Assembly (NCBI RefSeq): GCF_000146675.1
Contig: NZ_GL397214.1
Coordinates: forward strand, 1,743,347-1,807,346
Direction: 5' to 3'
DNA: 64,000 bases
Source of the DNA: Hoylesella marshii DSM 16973 = JCM 13450
GTDB taxonomy: Bacteria; Bacteroidota; Bacteroidia; Bacteroidales; Bacteroidaceae
The notes under the pieces were generated by a model, which saw only the letters and a list, made by a program, of their open reading frames with translations, had not been told where the DNA came from and ran no database searches. Shown here in pieces: positions 62,787-64,000 of the stretch; within the stretch, counting starts at the first letter, position 1, and each line of letters opens with the position of its first letter. Position numbers and translations under genes: made by a program.

Positions 62787-64000
62787 ATGAGGCTGACAAG
62801 CATTGTAAGCAAATTTTTTCTGCAAAGACAGAAAGAGTTGGAACAGCACAACCATGCCGCCGAGGCATTACAAAGCGAGGTACTGACCCATCTTCTTTCG
62901 CGTGCTAAAGACACGGAGTATGGACGCAACCATCTCTTCGGCATGACAAAAAGTTACGAAGACTTTGCCCAAAATGTACCCGTAAACAGCTACGAGTCGC
63001 TGAAAGACGACATCGACCGCATGAGACACGGTGCATCAGACGTGCTATGGCCTGGTATCGTGCAATGGTTTGCCAAGTCTTCGGGTACTACCAGCGAGAA
63101 AAGTAAGTTTATTCCCGTATCTCACGAGGGACTGCAGCATATCCACTATGCCGGCGGAAAAGACGTCGTAGCCCTTTATCTTCAAAATAACCCGCAGAGC
63201 AGGCTATTCGATGGCAAGTCGCTCATTCTGGGAGGAAGCCATTCTCCCAACTATAACGTGCAGAATAGTCTTGTAGGTGATTTGAGCGCCATTCTCATAG
63301 AAAACATCCATCCCTTAGCAAATTGGGTAAGAGTGCCTAAGAAAGAGACGGCATTACTTTCCGATTTCGAGGTGAAACGCGAGCGTATAGCCCGTGAAAC
63401 GCTTTCAAAAAACGTGACAAACATCTCCGGCGTACCCTCATGGATGCTCTCTGTGCTACTGAAAGTTCTCGAATTAAGTGGCAAAAAGCATATAGAAGAA
63501 GTGTGGCCGCATATCGAAGTGTTCTTTCATGGTGGCATTGCATTCACTCCTTACCGTAAACAATACGAACAAATCATTGCTTCACCCTCTATGAAGTATA
63601 TGGAGACGTACAATGCAAGTGAGGGTTTCTTCGGCATTCAGAGTGATCCGAAAGATTCATCAATGCTCCTCATGCTCGATTACGACGTGTTCTACGAGTT
63701 TATTCCTATGGAAGATTTCGGCCAACCCCATGCTACGGCAGTACCATTGTGGGGCGTTGAGCTTCATAAAAACTACGCCATGCTTATTTCCACCTCATGT
63801 GGACTGTGGCGATACCTTATCGGCGATACCGTGATGTTTACCTCCCGAGACCCTTACAAGTTTGTCATTACAGGTAGAACGAAGCATTTCATCAATGCTT
63901 TCGGTGAGGAACTTATCATAGACAACGCAGAGAAAGGCCTGGCCTATGCCTGCCTTCAGACGCAATCAGAGGTCTCTGAATACACAGCAGCTCCCGTTTA
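62787..64000 (+). CDS. GH3 auxin-responsive promoter family protein (5' part, cut by window end)
   Basis: From ATG 62787 the frame is open to the window end (404 codons of an expected 500 or so). Bacterial GH3-family proteins share the fold of acyl-adenylating enzymes that join acids to amino acids. Visible: WFAKSSGTTSEKSKFIPVS (phosphate-binding loop, about residue 94), MKYMETYNASEGFFGIQ, GLWRYLIGDTVMFTS and FVITGRTKHFINAFGEEL. These are standard family phrases. The natural substrate in Bacteroidota is unknown. Confidence 0.93.
   Translation, partial: MRLTSIVSKFFLQRQKELEQHNHAAEALQSEVLTHLLSRAKDTEYGRNHLFGMTKSYEDFAQNVPVNSYESLKDDIDRMRHGASDVLWPGIVQWFAKSSGTTSEKSKFIPVSHEGLQHIHYAGGKDVVALYLQNNPQSRLFDGKSLILGGSHSPNYNVQNSLVGDLSAILIENIHPLANWVRVPKKETALLSDFEVKRERIARETLSKNVTNISGVPSWMLSVLLKVLELSGKKHIEEVWPHIEVFFHGGIAFTPYRKQYEQIIASPSMKYMETYNASEGFFGIQSDPKDSSMLLMLDYDVFYEFIPMEDFGQPHATAVPLWGVELHKNYAMLISTSCGLWRYLIGDTVMFTSRDPYKFVITGRTKHFINAFGEELIIDNAEKGLAYACLQTQSEVSEYTAAPV

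Overview
The window comes from the chromosome of a member of the phylum Bacteroidota. It most resembles Prevotella in the broad sense, probably an oral lineage. Evidence: an SprA translocon gene of the type IX secretion system; a KDO transferase, so an LPS outer membrane; a type B fumarate reductase operon; 7TM-HD and TPM/LemA proteins; promoters carrying the Bacteroidota -7 box TAnnTTTG instead of a -10 TATAAT; almost no Shine-Dalgarno sequences; and intergenic repeats whose spurious translations (SAQ..IALG...FPKWSAV) I associate with Prevotella. The species cannot be named from the sequence alone.

Layout. 1-3.4 kb: 5' part of sprA, with ruvA upstream (both minus). 3.4-7.2 kb: a repeat-rich stretch around an MFS exporter and a YitT protein, including a six-copy 22-bp tandem array whose units begin with DnaA-box-like words. 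7.4-10.9 kb: tadA, yraN, birA, pyrH, a DUF2284 protein and a START-like protein. 11-19.6 kb: tRNA-Met(CAT), a glycine-zipper lipoprotein, lemA/TPM, eno, pyrE with two followers, a helix-hairpin-helix protein and a CYTH protein. 19.7-22.7 kb: prfB and an acyl-CoA ligase. 22.7-24 kb: 1.4 kb without a gene, filled with repeats. 24-29.2 kb: an outer-membrane barrel protein beside a membrane-anchored winged-helix regulator, then a 7TM-HD phosphodiesterase. 29.3-46.2 kb: gltX, waaA, gamma carbonic anhydrase, a DUF2156-GNAT fusion, pta-ackA, dgt, a divergent Dxs-like enzyme, prmC-recX-comF, ribD and priA. 46.3-49.9 kb: frdCAB. 50-57 kb: mnmG, apt, uvrC, dtd, a MazG-like gene and deoC, with two parS-like palindromes flanking apt. 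57-64 kb: polA, a polyprenyl synthase, an alpha/beta hydrolase and a GH3-family gene cut by the window edge.

How the genes fit together. Most are housekeeping genes. eno, pta-ackA and frdCAB are steps of a fermentative, succinate- and acetate-forming anaerobic metabolism. prfB (release factor 2) and prmC (release factor methyltransferase), gltX, tadA, mnmG, dtd and tRNA-Met serve translation. ruvA, recX, priA, uvrC, polA and dgt serve replication and repair. pyrE, pyrH, apt, deoC, MazG and ribD serve nucleotide and flavin metabolism.

The unusual content lies mainly between genes. There are at least four dispersed repeat families: an 89-bp MITE-like element; a GCCCC/GGGG-rich foldback element; a composite GAAGTTCGCTGTGCGGAGCG repeat; and four arrays of 22-bp units in which three units share one orientation and a terminal unit is inverted. 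The parS-like sites and the DnaA-box-like array hint that the window may be near the replication origin. That is inference: no dnaA or parAB gene lies in the window, and eyeballed strand composition does not clearly support it.
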